Origin: Mesocentrotus franciscanus
Lineage: Eukaryota > Echinodermata > Echinoidea > Camarodonta > Strongylocentrotidae
DNA: 64,000 nucleotides
Direction of reading: 5' to 3'
Assembly (NCBI GenBank): GCA_037976565.1
Contig: CP137686.1
Span: 1,084,646-1,148,645, forward strand
In this document: in pieces, positions 21,723 through 34,444 of the stretch
Layout of the letters: every line of letters begins with the position of its first letter
Numbering within the stretch: the first letter of the stretch is position 1
Program-made: the position numbers and the translations under genes
Notes under the pieces: model-generated
What the model was told of the DNA's origin: nothing
Databases searched by the model: none
What the model saw: only the letters and a program-made list of their open reading frames with translations

Positions 21723-21930
21723 GGAAATATAAGAAACCCCTGAAAGCCATAGATGTAACAACAGCTCTCAGGCCTATAAAACATGTATAGAAATGCCTAA
21801 AAGCCATGAATGTATCCACATTTCACAGACCTATGAAACATGTATAGAAATGCCTAAAAGCCATGAATGTATTCACATTTCACAGACCTATAAAACTTGT
21901 ATAGAAACGCCTAAAAGCCACAAACGTAAA
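21723..21930. repeat. 57-bp tandem repeat, about 3.5 copies
   Basis: Unit contains gaaatgcctaaaagccatga, atgtattcacatttcacag and acctataaaacatgtata. The two central copies are nearly identical, the outer ones diverged. The period is a multiple of three, so it gives a repeated 19-residue reading frame (MPKSHECIHISQTY type) with no known match. Confidence 0.85.
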
Positions 21931-22019
21931 CATATCCTTGTCTATCTTCTTCTGTGGATGCATGAGGGCAGTCTATTTGAGAGAGGCCAACATCCAAACT
22001 ATTCTAGGCATGTATGTGT

Positions 22020-22790
22020 GATGAGATGAGAGAGATATGAGAGAGTACGTTGCAGCCTCGCGTTGTCGTTGTCGGAACATTTCCCTATCAAAGGAGGGGA
22101 GAGTATCTTTGATGAGGTGACAGAGATACTGGAGAGCATTACAGCCCTGGTTGTAGCAATGCTCCTCATCCGAAGCTCCGCATCCAAAGCAGAGATTTTT
22201 TTGACAAGACAGAGAAAGAGAAAGAGAAAGAGAAAGAGAGAGAGAGAGAGAAGATACTAGAGTGTGTTTCAGCCCAGCCTTTGTCGGAACAAGGAGTTAC
22301 TAGCTAGTAACTCCTTGGTCGTAACAATCACCCTTCAAAGCAAAGACAAGTATTTGTGATGAGATACGAGAGATGAGTGTGCGTTGCAGCCCGGACGTTG
22401 TCAGAAAGCCTCCCCCTTCCCCAAGAAACAAGAGTTTTTGTGATGAGGCAAGAGAGAAAGAGAAAGAGAGAGAGAGAGAGAAAGATGAGAATAAGTTGCA
22501 GGTCTAATCCTAGCTCCTTGCTTGCAGCGAGCCATTGTCGAAATGCTCCCATTTCAAAGAAATGGACATTGTCTCTGATGAGGTTACAGAGAGAAAGGGA
22601 GAGAGAGAGAGAGAGAGAGTATTGCAGCAAGCCATTGTTGATACACTCCCCCTTCAAAAGAAAGTACCAGTTCTCTGATGAGATGAGAGAGATACAAGAG
22701 TGTGTTTTGGCTTGGCCTAGCCGTTGTCGGAACACTCCCTCTTCAAAGGAGCGGACAGTATCGCACCAGACAAGTATCACTCGTCACCGG
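22020..22790. repeat. Degenerate satellite of ~110-150-bp units with (GA)n
   Basis: About six units of the order: ga-rich run, gtgtgttgcagcc, cgttgtcggaaca, ctcccccttcaaag, then tttgtgatgagat. Length differences come mainly from the (ga)n runs at 22210-22250, 22455-22480 and 22595-22618. ORFs on both strands are by-products of the repeat. Confidence 0.75.
22291..22316. repeat. Perfect 26-bp palindrome inside the satellite
   Basis: aaggagttactag followed by its exact reverse complement, with no spacer. It is absent from the neighbouring satellite units, so it arose in this unit only. Confidence 0.9.
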
Positions 22791-24389
22791 ATTACAGTTG
22801 TTTTATTGCATTCCTCCCCTTCGCAATTTTGGCATGACATTTAGCATTTGGTACATGTACTTGGGGACAAATAGGGGGCTTGTACTGTATGTCACTTAGA
22901 ATTGGAGATGTACAGTAGGCCTATATATCTCTCTCTCTACATTGGTCTTTAGAATGCCTGCTTTTGGCTGCTTTATTGCAACTACAGTACATGTATATAC
23001 TTAATAAACCTTTGATAATCATGTTGTTTACCTGCTGTTAACATCATTTTCTTATGACAATAGGAATGTTATTCTTTCATAATGCATTAATATTCTTGGC
23101 CATCCTCTACAAAGGTTCTTGAGTAACCATGACAAAATTGCAATAGAGATATATTTGATGACAGGCATATCTTGTTTATGAGGACTGCACCTAAAATAAA
23201 ATAGTTTTTATACCATAAATCTTTTACATCCATCTTTTCATATTTTGTTATTAAATTCTCTTTGAAGAACAACAAAAAATATGTTTAGCATAATAAGGTG
23301 CATCTTGCACCCTTCAAAATAGTTCATCCAAAGAGTTTTTAGTAAATTGTCTTCATCTTGATATACAAGGTGGTGTATTGTTATATCCCATTGAGCTGCG
23401 TGTGAGTGGAAATCTTTGTATCTGTCAGCCATGGAGTGAGTGGGTAATATATCCATAGTACACATTGTATGGATCCCTGTTCTTCATTAATCTTGATTGA
23501 TAAACCAGCACCATGGTGGCATCTGTTACCTCCATCTCATATAGGTACAGCCTTCGTTCATCTTCATTCTCAATACTCAATTCAAAGCAACACGGCTACT
23601 CATAGCCGCAATTCAGTCCCTTCTTCTTTTTTTGGCTTCAAGCAAAATATATCTTCCAAGCAACAAGCATCTTTGAAAAACCAATTTCGTTTGTAAATGA
23701 TGACCAACTTGTGTGTTGATTTGAATTGATAGCCAAACCTGAAATAATATTTCAATTCATGAATTTTTGACATGCTTAATTTAACGAGAGCTAACTGTTT
23801 TGAGGTGAACTGTACCTGAATGGAGAGAGATGACTTTAGATGAATTGCCATTGTTAATTTGAAGTCCAGCAAATGAACCACTATGCTCCTGTGACTGCAT
23901 TGTATTCAAACCAGGGAGTAGCTACCAGACTAGACAGTCATGTTGCCCTATGCCATACTTGTAATGTTGTCCTGGAGTGAATTGATTCTAATTGATGCAC
24001 CTGTATTTATAGAGACAACTATAGATGAAATGCCTTACTTCAGGACATAATCCCTATCTGAACTTCAGCAAATGAACCAATGTGATCATTTTAGAATTAG
24101 ATACATTTAGATAGATTTGAATTACAACTTGCAGACTACATTATGTAACACTATGCCATACTTCCAATGTTGTTCTAAAGTGACTTGATTATAATTGATG
24201 CACCCGAATTGAGAGAGCCACCTTTAAAAGAAAGGACTTTTTTCGGGATAGGAATAACCACTATACCATTGTGCTGGGCACCATGATCAGGTTAGATACT
24301 ATCAAGGGAATAGCTAGCAGCTAGACGCACATGTAACCTTATGCTGTACTTGTATTGTTGTTCTAGAGTGAACTTTATAATGGTACTAA

Positions 24390-24800
24390 TTGAAACAGAC
24401 AATATGAGGTCTCTAAAGGTTCTCCTCTATCATGGCACAAATAACCTCTTCAGACTAGATGGAAATTTGTATGAAACTCCTATGAAGAAACGTATTACGG
24501 ATCATCATACTGCAAAAAGAGGGGGGCGGGGGGTACGGACTAGAGCATCATTTAAAGCAACGTATGGTATAAAGAAACTACATTTGAAGATGGCAGTTGA
24601 CATGACAACTAGCCAGTCATTAGCGCCCTCAGGATAAGCCCTGCCCAGTTATGCGGTTTTCACATAATGCATCATTCAGACTTGATCGAGCCCTGATTCC
24701 TTATCCAGTTTTCATTTGGAACGATGCTCAACATGCCTTTCGCTATATGACGTTTCATTTATTATGCTACAATATTAAGTTCAGATGAGAAAGTTTAATT
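24390..24800. repeat. Dispersed repeat, copy 2 (see 505 and 56915)
   Basis: Shares atgaagaaacgta, gttgacatgacaa, gccagtcat, gataagccctgcccagtta and tttcgctatatgac with the other copies. The 98-codon ORF across it is chance. Confidence 0.55.
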
Positions 24801-25132
24801 ACTTGTCATATAGCTGTACAGATTTTGTACAGGATTTTGATAGTCTGATGGGGGAGGGTGGGGGGTAAATTTGTGCTTCATACAATACGTCATGGCTCTA
24901 GATCTCTGCTTCAGTGGCCCTATGAAGCAAGTCCAGAGACGACTCTTTAAATCTCTTTCTGAGATCGTGAAATTTTGGAATCAGTTTGGCAGATGACAGC
25001 CAGGCCTCCCACTTGACTCATGCATGATCTTCAATGAGCATTAAAGGTAATATAATTTTTGTTGTTGTTGTGATAATGATTAGAAGATTGAGCTGACTGC
25101 ATGGAACCTGAAGTAAAGTCAAATGTCTTGAA

Positions 25133-25264
25133 CCCCAGTCACACCAAGAAGACAGATGCCAGACTGACCAAAGACTGAACAAAACATTATATTATATTAC
25201 TGTGATTGGCCAAGTAGATGTCGGTTTGGATTCGGTTTGGAGGCTGTTCAGCGGTGTGACTGAG
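25133..25264. mobile_element. Short MITE (CCYCAGTCACACC ends), copy 1
   Basis: About 130 bp with inverted ends ccccagtcacacc and ggtgtgactgagg, and the interior motif gaccaaagactgaacaa. Second copy at 41691-41811 has the same ends and interior order. Confidence 0.75.
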
Positions 25265-25499
25265 GTGCATCATACATAGTGCAGAGTGTGTGTCGGAAAG
25301 TTGCTTTCTATTGTTTTCTATGTCCGTTTTTTGCAGCTCACATAAACAAGGTTGTGTTAATTGGTGCTGACTTCAACTTTATAGAGAAAGATGTTTTTTT
25401 CATGTTTTTGTCAGGAAATTTTCAATTTCAGTTGTGCACTAATTTTATGATGTTGACACAAACACAGGTCATGTACATCTGCAAAATGTATGTGTCTCA

Positions 25500-25585
25500 A
25501 GTGTGAACAGTAGAGCAGAATTTCCTTTTTTCCCTCTTTTTTTTCTTCCCTTTTTCCTTTTTCCTTTTCCCTTTTTTTTTTTGGG
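25500..25585. repeat. T/C-rich low-complexity tract
   Basis: tttcccttttt-type repeats ending in T10 followed by G5. No other feature. Confidence 0.8.
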
Positions 25586-27997
25586 GGCTATTTCTTTTGA
25601 GATCTATTTTCTTGGAACAATGATTAAATGTCCTCCTTCTCAGACCGGACTTAGAGCTTAGACAATGAACTTCTCTTTTCCTGTTAGCAAATCCTTCTGA
25701 CCACACTTGACATCCTTACATCCGTATAGTGAAACATCATTGTTCACTTTTACGGTTGTCATGTCCCTACGCCATGGCAATGCTCTTTACGCTCGGTCAC
25801 ATATAAGTTTGTAAACCATCTAAACAAAAAAATGTAAAAATGTAATGCAAAATAAAACCATTTTACCTTTCAATGAAATTAATGGTACAGTGGGGTGAGA
25901 AAATATCTGTTTGCATCAAAGGCTTTACATGTACAGTACTTACTCGTTCGTATCGTGGTATAGTCATTTTAAGCACTTTATGTGCTAATAACGTTGTATT
26001 TTGCCAGAGCAGTTTTGTTGATGTGGTATCACATGTGAACGAGGCCTGAGCATTCTCTTTCCTGCTCCTAATTGGAGCTATTAAGATTTCCTCTCTACAG
26101 AATTAATCAGATGACACTGAGATCATGCCCCATGAGAGTATTGTGATATGGTGTTGCTTAGCAATAGAGACGTCCTACCAGACAAGTTCCTAGCTGACCG
26201 CAGAGGAGAAATAGAAATAGATAGATTGTGATACAGGAAAATCCCTGGAAGTGTTAACAAGTTCTTTTTTGTTTTGTTCAAATGAACTCTTTTTGGATTT
26301 GCTTTCTTTATAGAGTGATATTTTCTCATTTCCCTAAAAGACATTTTAATGATGTTTATTATTGTCTGTTACTACTAGAGCTATTCTTACTTGTACAGAG
26401 ATCTTTTAGAGCTATCCAGAGCTTAATTTACCTGTACTGCCATGATATCTTTTCTCCAGAACCTTGTGTGATGAATTTAGTTAATGCATTTAGCTTTGGT
26501 TCAGAACTTTAATGGTCAGAACTTGTAAGATAAGGTACTTTTTCTACACTTGATTCTCCCAACCCAGGTGCAGCAATATTCATGTTAGGTGTGTTGATCA
26601 AGCAGTGATACTAATCTAGTGAAAAATCCAAACTGCATTGGTAAAAGAAAACGATGTGATATGCTCTGAAGGCTAGAACAGATCAGAAGCATTTGCACCC
26701 TATTTCTTAAAAATGAAATCCTTAAAGACCCTATTCGAAGTGAAGAATGTAATAGATGAATTATATATCAAAGGAAAGCTTACAAGCCATAGATTACAAT
26801 AACAAGTACATGCTACTTTAGTGCATGTCAGACTAGTAACAGCTCTCTGAAAACTTGAAATCTAAAGCTTTGAAAATCGGGAGTTGTTGACCTAAAAACT
26901 AGCATCGAATTGATGACATCATCGTATGTGCAGTAATTGCTGCAAATTTGACCCCTGTTGACCTGTAATTTGGAGGGGTGCGGAAAATGAGGTTTTGATT
27001 TGCTTTTGTGCAATACAGAAAGGGGAAATACTTGTTATTCCTTTATATTTGTATTCTACGTTAATTCATTCAGTTTTCCACTTACAAGGTATATAAAGTT
27101 GTTTTTTCATCTGATAGGGTCCTTAATACTTCCCTTTTAATTTGTTTGCAGAGAGCTAGAAAGGCATACAAGTTACCACCCTTCTGGTTACCAGAGGCAG
27201 AAGGATGTTAGCACAGAAATATCCCACAGTAACATGTTAATGCAGGGCTCGCTATCATGTCCTCTATCATTTAAACCAAATTTAGACACCTTTATTTTCC
27301 TGCCTTTTATGGATAGACCTAGGGCATTCTTTCTTTCTTTAAATTAGTTTTAGTTGGTAGCGTAACGATGCTACTTCATATCTGTCATCTACAAACACTT
27401 TGAGTGAATTAAACATGAAGCACCTCCTAAATGTCATACATAGGCGTTATATCGCAACCTCCCCCACTCAAAATCTATGAATAACCTATTAACTGTGAAA
27501 TAAAAGGGTTTATTATGGACAGGGCGCGATATATATTACATGGGAAAATGGATCGTTGGGCCTAGAGTTGAGCTCCTATTAATCGTGTGGTATCTCGACC
27601 ATGTTATGTAGGCTCTATTTCAACAGTGAAAGTTAGGTGCAAATTTGAACGTGCCCTCAGGTAATGACTTAAAGACAACATATCATGGTGCAGAGCTTCC
27701 TATCTATTGTCTTTTTAACAGATTCTTTGCAAGAGTCACAAAATTATACCACAAAATGTAAACATCCTCAAATTTTAAGCTCATGTAATGCGATATTTGA
27801 TGACTTATGCTTGGACTTGTGAAAATCGGTATCTCCAGATGTGCTAGAATCAAATCAGCAATTTACCTTGTATTACAAAACTACCTTAGAATATTAACCT
27901 GACACAATATATGTTTCAATTCTCTCATAGATAAACACATTATCTTGGTGTTGTACTAGCTGTCAGTGGTTTCATATACACGTTCAATATATCATTC

Positions 27998-28150
27998 AGA
28001 ATCTATTCACACTGAAACATGAATCTATTCACATTGATTATAAAGAGTATTACATTTCCAGTGTGAATAGATCCATGTGGAGGATAACACTGTCCATTGT
28101 CCAGTATGAATAGAACCATGAACCAAATATCTTCCAATGTGAATAGACCT
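27998..28150. repeat. Inverted-repeat cluster of (A)TCTATTCACACTG
   Basis: The motif aatctattcacactga occurs in forward form at about 28001 and 28022 and in reverse form (agtgtgaatagat and relatives) at about 28060, 28104 and 28136, so the block can form a hairpin. Probably a decayed fold-back element. Confidence 0.6.
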
Positions 28151-29813
28151 TCTGTTCTTTGCAGTGATTCTATATGTACTTTAATGTCACCCTATCTGCT
28201 AGTGAGAGATACTAATTTATACCTGTCAGCTGCAGCTCTATGCTCAATTATACATGTGTGCTCGAGTCCTTATGCTGTGAAGAAATGTCATCCGTGAAAG
28301 AGTGTCATGTCTCTCCGTTCGGGCTGGTAAACATGTCATTTCATATTTTAGCATAATAATGCATACCACTGCCATCAAAAGTGATTTTGATCATTTTTTT
28401 CCTTTCATCACCTCTAACTTCTTTTGAGTTCTGAGATACTTTTTGAAACTTTTTATACAGTGTATTTGTAACTTTTAGATGCCGGGCTTGTTTTGAAAGC
28501 ACATATATACATGGGTAGGTTCTCTCATCCATAACATCTGAAAAGATATACAATTTATGGCCACTGATGTTTTAGAACAGATAGGTCTTCAAATATTCTA
28601 TGAAAAGTGGGTAAAAGATCTTTAAAAAGGCACCAATTAAAATGAAGAGTAAGTTCCCTGTTGTAAATATTTTATGACTGAGAAAATATATATTAAATAA
28701 AAAAATAGAAATGGTTGTTCTTTTGTTTTGAAGAAAACATTAAATTTACAAAATGTAAGTGTTGCCAATTTGAAGCAAATCTGACTCATTTAACCCTGTA
28801 GTGATCTTTGCCCGTAATGAGTTAAAGGTGACAACCATGTCAATGAAGCATGTAGTAAGCTAGACCTATCAATAAGGATGATCACCTTACCAGACATATG
28901 ATTCATGTGTTAAGTGGGATGGCATAGCTTCAGTTCAACAGACGACATTCACCCACTAGCTGATTGGGAGGGGTGAGGGGACAACCAGTACCCCCTTTTA
29001 AAAATCTTACGCAAACAACCAAAGAATGTGCCCCATTTTCAAAATTAAGACCCCAAAGCACCGCTTAGAAGTGTGATATGATAACCCCCTTTCTTGTTTG
29101 CTATTGATTTTTCTTAAGAATCCCCCTTTTTTCCCTCCAAAATCCTAGATCTTCCCCTGCATTCAACCTTACGATGTAAAATGGCTGAACTCTTGACGGG
29201 ATAATTTAAAGGGTTATTTAATCAGTATTTCTTCTAATTGTACTTGTCAAGCTGGCAACTCAAAAATGAGAATTGGATGGCATAACTTCAGTTTCCTAAC
29301 CTTTCAACCTCATGATATCTAGTGGCTGATTTTATGACTGACATTTTTTTTCTCCATGAAGTGTTCTTTAAGATATATTAAATTGATATTTATGACAAAA
29401 ATCCATTCATTGAACTGAATTTGTATTGCAGGATACTTGGCATAAATTCTTTGTCCCCACTTTATCAGGTACATGTAACATCTTTCATGTGTATGTTTCC
29501 AGCCCTTCACTTGGGCACACTTGGAACTTGGTTCAGGCATGGCTATGGTTCAGGGTTGTATCAAGAAATGATAAATAAGGCTGGCTATGCCCTACCCTGG
29601 CTACACAACCACGTACTCAAACTAATCTCATATCTTCAGTAGATCTCTGTCTGTCCCAAACAAAAGTATTATACATAAAGACATTATAAGGGCAAACTGT
29701 TTTAATTAAAGCTCTTTTTGAAATATATGATCTGGTGAAGCTGAATCACACCTGATGTTTAACCATGATATTTGCACACCATCAAACATCACTTAACCTT
29801 TCAGATGCTTCAT

Positions 29814-29816
<3 letters not shown>

Positions 29817-29860
<44 letters not shown>

Positions 29861-29862
29861 AA
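29817..29862. repeat. (GA)n microsatellite
   Basis: Pure ga run with one aag interruption. Confidence 0.95.
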
Positions 29863-30336
29863 TGAAGAGACAGAGAGACATTCAGCAAGGATGGTAGAAA
29901 GCGAGGGATGAATTGAAGATGACTATAGTTGAACTTGCATGCATGTCATGGTTAGAAGGAGACCTTGACTCATGAGAGAGGAACATGATGACATTAGTAC
30001 ACCCCCTGCAATGTTCCCTGAGGTGCATCGCAAGACATAGATTCCTACCCCAATGTGGGCATACCTGAACACTCTTTGACACCAGCGTGAACAAAGCGTT
30101 AAGAAGTCCAAGATAGTTGAAGAAAATCAGAAACACATGTATCTCTCATCTTAATGGACGACCTTGGTAGGAGTTGTACCAGGCGTTCCATGCGACATCT
30201 GTCATTGCTCCCCCTCCAGTACCATAAGGGATGCGCCTCACGCACACCCCATCATTTCACGAGGAGGACGATGAAGAAACGTCTCTTCTCGGGGAACCCT
30301 CCTCAACCTGGAGCTAGCTCGTTGGCTTGCTAGAGA

Positions 30337-30364
30337 CGGCGAGAGAGAGAGAGAGAGAGAGAGA
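30337..30364. repeat. (GA)n microsatellite
   Basis: Pure ga run beside an unusually GC-rich, non-repetitive 150-bp stretch (about 30170-30335). Confidence 0.9.
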
Positions 30365-31285
30365 TGGAGGACACTGATGAATTTGGCTGCATCTAATGTT
30401 CCCTGCTAAAAGCTGATCAAAATTCATTTGCAAACTGGAGTCTTCGTGAGGATGCCATACTTGTATTCATCATCATCCATGAAACAACGGACTACCTAAG
30501 GATCTCATGTACTGTGTTAAGGCGTACCTGTGAATCCCATGCTAAGGTATGCAGTTATTAACCGCCTTTCGTGCTACTTTTCTCCCTTAGATTTGAAAAC
30601 TCTTTTAAATCATTCATAAATGCTTATGTCACTGCCATGTTTCTTTATTGCCCTTTGTTTTTTGTGCAATAGATTGAACAATGTCATTATCATTATCATA
30701 CTTATTTTGTATTGAAATATATATGGCACGTAATGGACAATATACTTTATATCTTTTCTGTACTTTACTTTTTTTTAAAAGTTAGCTTTATTTTTTATTT
30801 TAATGATTTTTTTGTGAGCATTCTATATATGCGTATATTACAGAAGCATTTGAGTTTTATCACATGTGAACCAATGTCATCATAATTTTGAAATATAGTT
30901 TGCAAGCTAACTTCACAACAAAGCTTTATCAAATTTAAAGAATGTATACCAATCATTGTGGTGCAATAAAAGGTGTCTACCCCCCTCTCGTCTCTTCTCC
31001 TGATAAGATGAGAGATCTCTTCATCTCTGAATGTGACTGGTGTATACCGGTAATATAATACAGCAAGACCCAGCGCATGACCGCTAGAGAGAAACAGCTT
31101 CTGATATTCACGCATTGATGTAATCATGTTAAGTAGGACCTAATATTGGCTTTTAATTGGAAGTTATTAGCTCCTCTACACCATACTAAGTGTCATTTGC
31201 TATCCTCATTGACACTCTGTGTGCAGCATGCCGCCACTGAGTTATTTCTGTTTGCACGATGAAGGTGTTATAGTGTGCTTTTTAA

Positions 31286-31945
31286 AGGTAACTGGGACAC
31301 AAGTCTTTATTGAAGGTCTCTCGCCCGCCGGGACTGATGAAAGTTAGTACGTCATATATCAAAAACCTTCATATGCTCATAATATGCATACGTGTATTTA
31401 TGAAGGCTTCAACAAATTAGGAATTTTTGGATACTGTGGATGTGATTAAAGTTAGCATTCTACATTTGAAGCCCCTGTTCATGCTCATATGTATATGCCA
31501 TTGAGTAGTCTACAGTGTTTGTGCACTACACGGTTCTTAGAGTGTTTTGACTAAAAGGGTAATTAGAACACAAATCTTCAACTAAGGCTTCAGCAAATGA
31601 AGGTTTTCGGTGGTACTTTGGGCTTAATAGAAGTTAGCAGGTACCTTTTCAAGTATGTTTTCATGCTCATATAATATGCATGTGCCATTGACCACTGTAC
31701 AGTGTATATTCACTGTGGATGCACTATGGGTTCTTGGTGTGTTTTCTAAGGGTAACTAGAACACAAATCTTCAACTCAGCCATTAGCAAATGAAGGTTTT
31801 AAGGGGTACTTTGGGATGAATGAAAGTTTAATCACATTCAACATTCCAAGCACTTTTTCATGCCCATATAATTAAACAAAGGCTTCAGCAAAATATGTTT
31901 CTGGGGACATTCCTTTGGGACTAATAAAGTTTTTCATTCACGTAT
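31286..31945. repeat. Degenerate tandem repeat, ~190-270-bp units
   Basis: Units start with aagggtaa.tagaacacaaatcttca at about 31286 (diverged), 31555 and 31747, followed by cagcaaatgaagg, gtactttggg, atgaaagtta and tcatgctcatataatatgca. A last partial unit runs to about 31940. Confidence 0.7.
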
Positions 31946-32006
31946 GCATGAATTGGTCTCCAATGTGGGTTATATTTTTGTTTAGAATAAAATGAACTGC
32001 AAATAT

Positions 32007-32045
32007 ATATATATATATATACATTTTTTTTTTTTTTTTTTGGGG
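32007..32045. repeat. (AT)n then poly-T
   Basis: tatatata run followed by about 18 T and 5 G. Low complexity. Confidence 0.85.
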
Positions 32046-32276
32046 GCATCATTCAATGCAGGTAGTCAGTATTAAATCTGTACGTTATGGTGCAATTAAT
32101 AGTAGATCTATAATCATCCTTAATTCTTGATGATCAGTTTATTCCTTATCAACATCATTATTCCACTGTTTTAACATTTTGGGAGGAGGGAAGTTGACAT
32201 GATATTCTACAAAGCAATAAAGCTTAATTCATACACACCTACCTATATACATGTAAATGCTACTAAGGGTGCGTTC

Positions 32277-32666
32277 AAGCGATTTTTCGAAGCTAGAATT
32301 ACAAACATGAATTCAAAACGCTGATACAAAACACGGTTACTGCGGGAGATCGTTCAAGCGATTTTCCATCAACGATGATTCTCATTTCATTTCACCCGGA
32401 AGAATAGAAATAGGTAGTGATAATATATATAATAGATAATGACATATAATCATGATTGAGATCTCCGTTCGTTCAAGCGAATTTTAGCGACCGTGATTCT
32501 GCAGAATCATGATACAAAACGCATCTTTTTCAGCGTTTCATGTTTGTGTTTTTAAACACGTTTATTTTTACGACCAACAAAAAACGCTTGAACGCAGCCG
32601 TGTTTTAAACTAAACGTCTTTGAAAACCGTGATTCTAGGGTGAAAAAGTGTCGATTGAACGCAGCC
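32277..32666 (+). mobile_element. PIF/Harbinger-like MITE, complete
   Basis: A 390-bp element with inverted ends gggtgcgttcaagcgat and (minus strand) ggctgcgttcaatcgac, flanked by TAA on both sides (32274-32276 and 32667-32669). A 3-bp TWA duplication with GGG-type ends and a gcgttc core is typical of PIF/Harbinger non-autonomous elements. The family term cgttcaagcg occurs four times inside, in subterminal positions. The inverted partner copy is at 1-297. Confidence 0.8.
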
Positions 32667-32915
32667 TAAATCCTAGACCTATTCATTACATGATTAAAAC
32701 TACACAGCCCTGGGCAGTTGATAATGTGCATTACGAGCAGGTGCATAGCTGGCAGGTGTTTTCTTCTAAAATGGTGATTCACTTGTCATTTGTAGTAGAA
32801 AATAAAATGATTAATGTTGTTAGTGTTCACACCACACTCTTACCTGTAATAGGGTATATTGTGTTATTCATTTAATTTTTGGTGTCTGTATTTGTGGGAT
32901 CTAGATGATTCTAAG

Positions 32916-33135
32916 TACATCAAACCTGTGTATTAAGGTCACCCAAGGGAAACAGAAAAAGTGGCCACTGTAAACAGGTGGCCTTCCTAGACAGGTGGCC
33001 TTCCTAGACAGGTGGCCTCCCTAGACAGGTTCAACAGCACGCATTTGTTTCTCAAGAGAGACCAATCACATGGCCATTATACACAGGTAACCTTTTCAAT
33101 AGAGATGGCCACCAAGACATACAGGTTTGATTGTA
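32916..33135. mobile_element. Palindromic MITE (TACAGTCAAACCTG family), diverged copy
   Basis: Ends tacatcaaacctg and caggtttgattgta are inverted. The interior contains three gacaggtggccttcctag units. Matches 16527-16720 and 60296-60472 in plan. Confidence 0.78.
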
Positions 33136-33399
33136 ACTTGATGTAGTTTGCAAAAAAAAGGTCTTGCACCTTTACAGAGAATAAATTGGGATGTGATGTG
33201 AGGCATCACGGTATCATAAGAAGCGCAGTAAGAGGTCTTACATGATATGGATAGTGAATGTGATTAATGCAATGTAATTAATTTCACATCATTACAATGC
33301 ACTCTGCACTAGACTTGTACACATCTAGACAAGATGTCTTCGTGTACATGCATATTGTAGGGGGAAATAGTTGCAGTGGGGCAAAGTTAATTCTGCTGA

Positions 33400-33450
33400 G
33401 ATCCAGAAGGGTAGCAACATTATTTACATAGAGTTAATCTCCTTCTGGCT
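33400..33450. mobile_element. Short palindromic element, copy 2
   Basis: gatccagaagggta and ctccttctggctc ends, about 50 bp, immediately before the fold-back element at 33463. Confidence 0.6.
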
Positions 33451-33462
33451 CTAATCATACTC

Positions 33463-33991
33463 TTTTCACACTTGTTTTGCTTAACCCGTACTTTGCTTAG
33501 CCCCGTACTTTGCTTAGCCCCATACTATCCTTAACCCCGGTTTACGTTTTTTGGTTGTTCTCACTGCAATTCGTTAGCCCCGTACTAGCTGTATAGCGTG
33601 AACATTGATTAATTCGCTCCATTGCATAGTACCGGACTATTTTTCGTTTCTGTTCTCATTCATTTGCTTGGCACCGCAATTGCGGAGTTAGCACCACAAT
33701 TGCGGGGTTAGCCTAGCTATTTTGCAGGGCCAGCTAACCCCGTACTATAGGTGGGGCTAGCCCACTTTGGTAAATACATGTCTGAACAGAAAGTGGAATA
33801 AGCTTAACCCCGGACTATAGGTGGGGCTAAGACCCCCCTTTAACCCCACCTATAGTCCGGGGTTAAGCGAAATTTTGCCAGTGTGAAAACAAAGTGGAAT
33901 AAGTTTAACCCCGGACTATAGGTGGGGCTAAGACCCCCCTTTAACCCCACCTATAGTCCGGGATTAAGCAAAATTTTGCCAGTGTGAAAAC
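33463..33991. mobile_element. Fold-back element with two tandem long hairpins
   Basis: Outer ends ttttcacactggttttgc-like and the inverted ..gccagtgtgaaaa bound a 529-bp element. The right half holds two nearly identical ~104-bp units. In each, ttaaccccggactataggtg is followed after a ~12-nt loop by its inverted copy, giving a stem of about 24 bp. The left half has degenerate gcttagccccgtactttg repeats. No coding capacity. Confidence 0.85.
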
Positions 33992-34444
33992 AGTATATGA
34001 TGATGTAATCGTTATCATGAAGTTGTCAAATATGTCATGTAAAGGAATTAAAAAGACAGTTAAAGTCGTATATACGATGCATGCATGAAGAATCGGTTGC
34101 TCTGTTAAGAAGAAGAAATCAATTTCCAAAATAAAATCCAGTTTTCTTACAAGCTGAGATACATATAAGGTTATCACGGCCTATATACCACTTATAGTGC
34201 TACTTCCTGTTCTGAAAAAATATTTTGTAGTTGAGTTAAATGTTCCTCCACTTAACTTTAGAACATCATCCTCCCATCAGTGCATTTATTTTTCACCCTC
34301 CTGGCTCCACCGTGGTCGCTGTTTACATCTCCACCTCCTGATCAATCAGGAGAGAATAATTACGGTAGAATACGCAATGAAAATACAATCATTGTATTAA
34401 AGGGTTTATGAAGAGAGGCGGCAGGCAATGAGATGTTTGTTTGT

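Noticed and set aside
22328..22844. ORFs of 150-155 codons on both strands
   Set aside because: They overlap the GA-rich satellite and mirror each other; composition follows the repeat.
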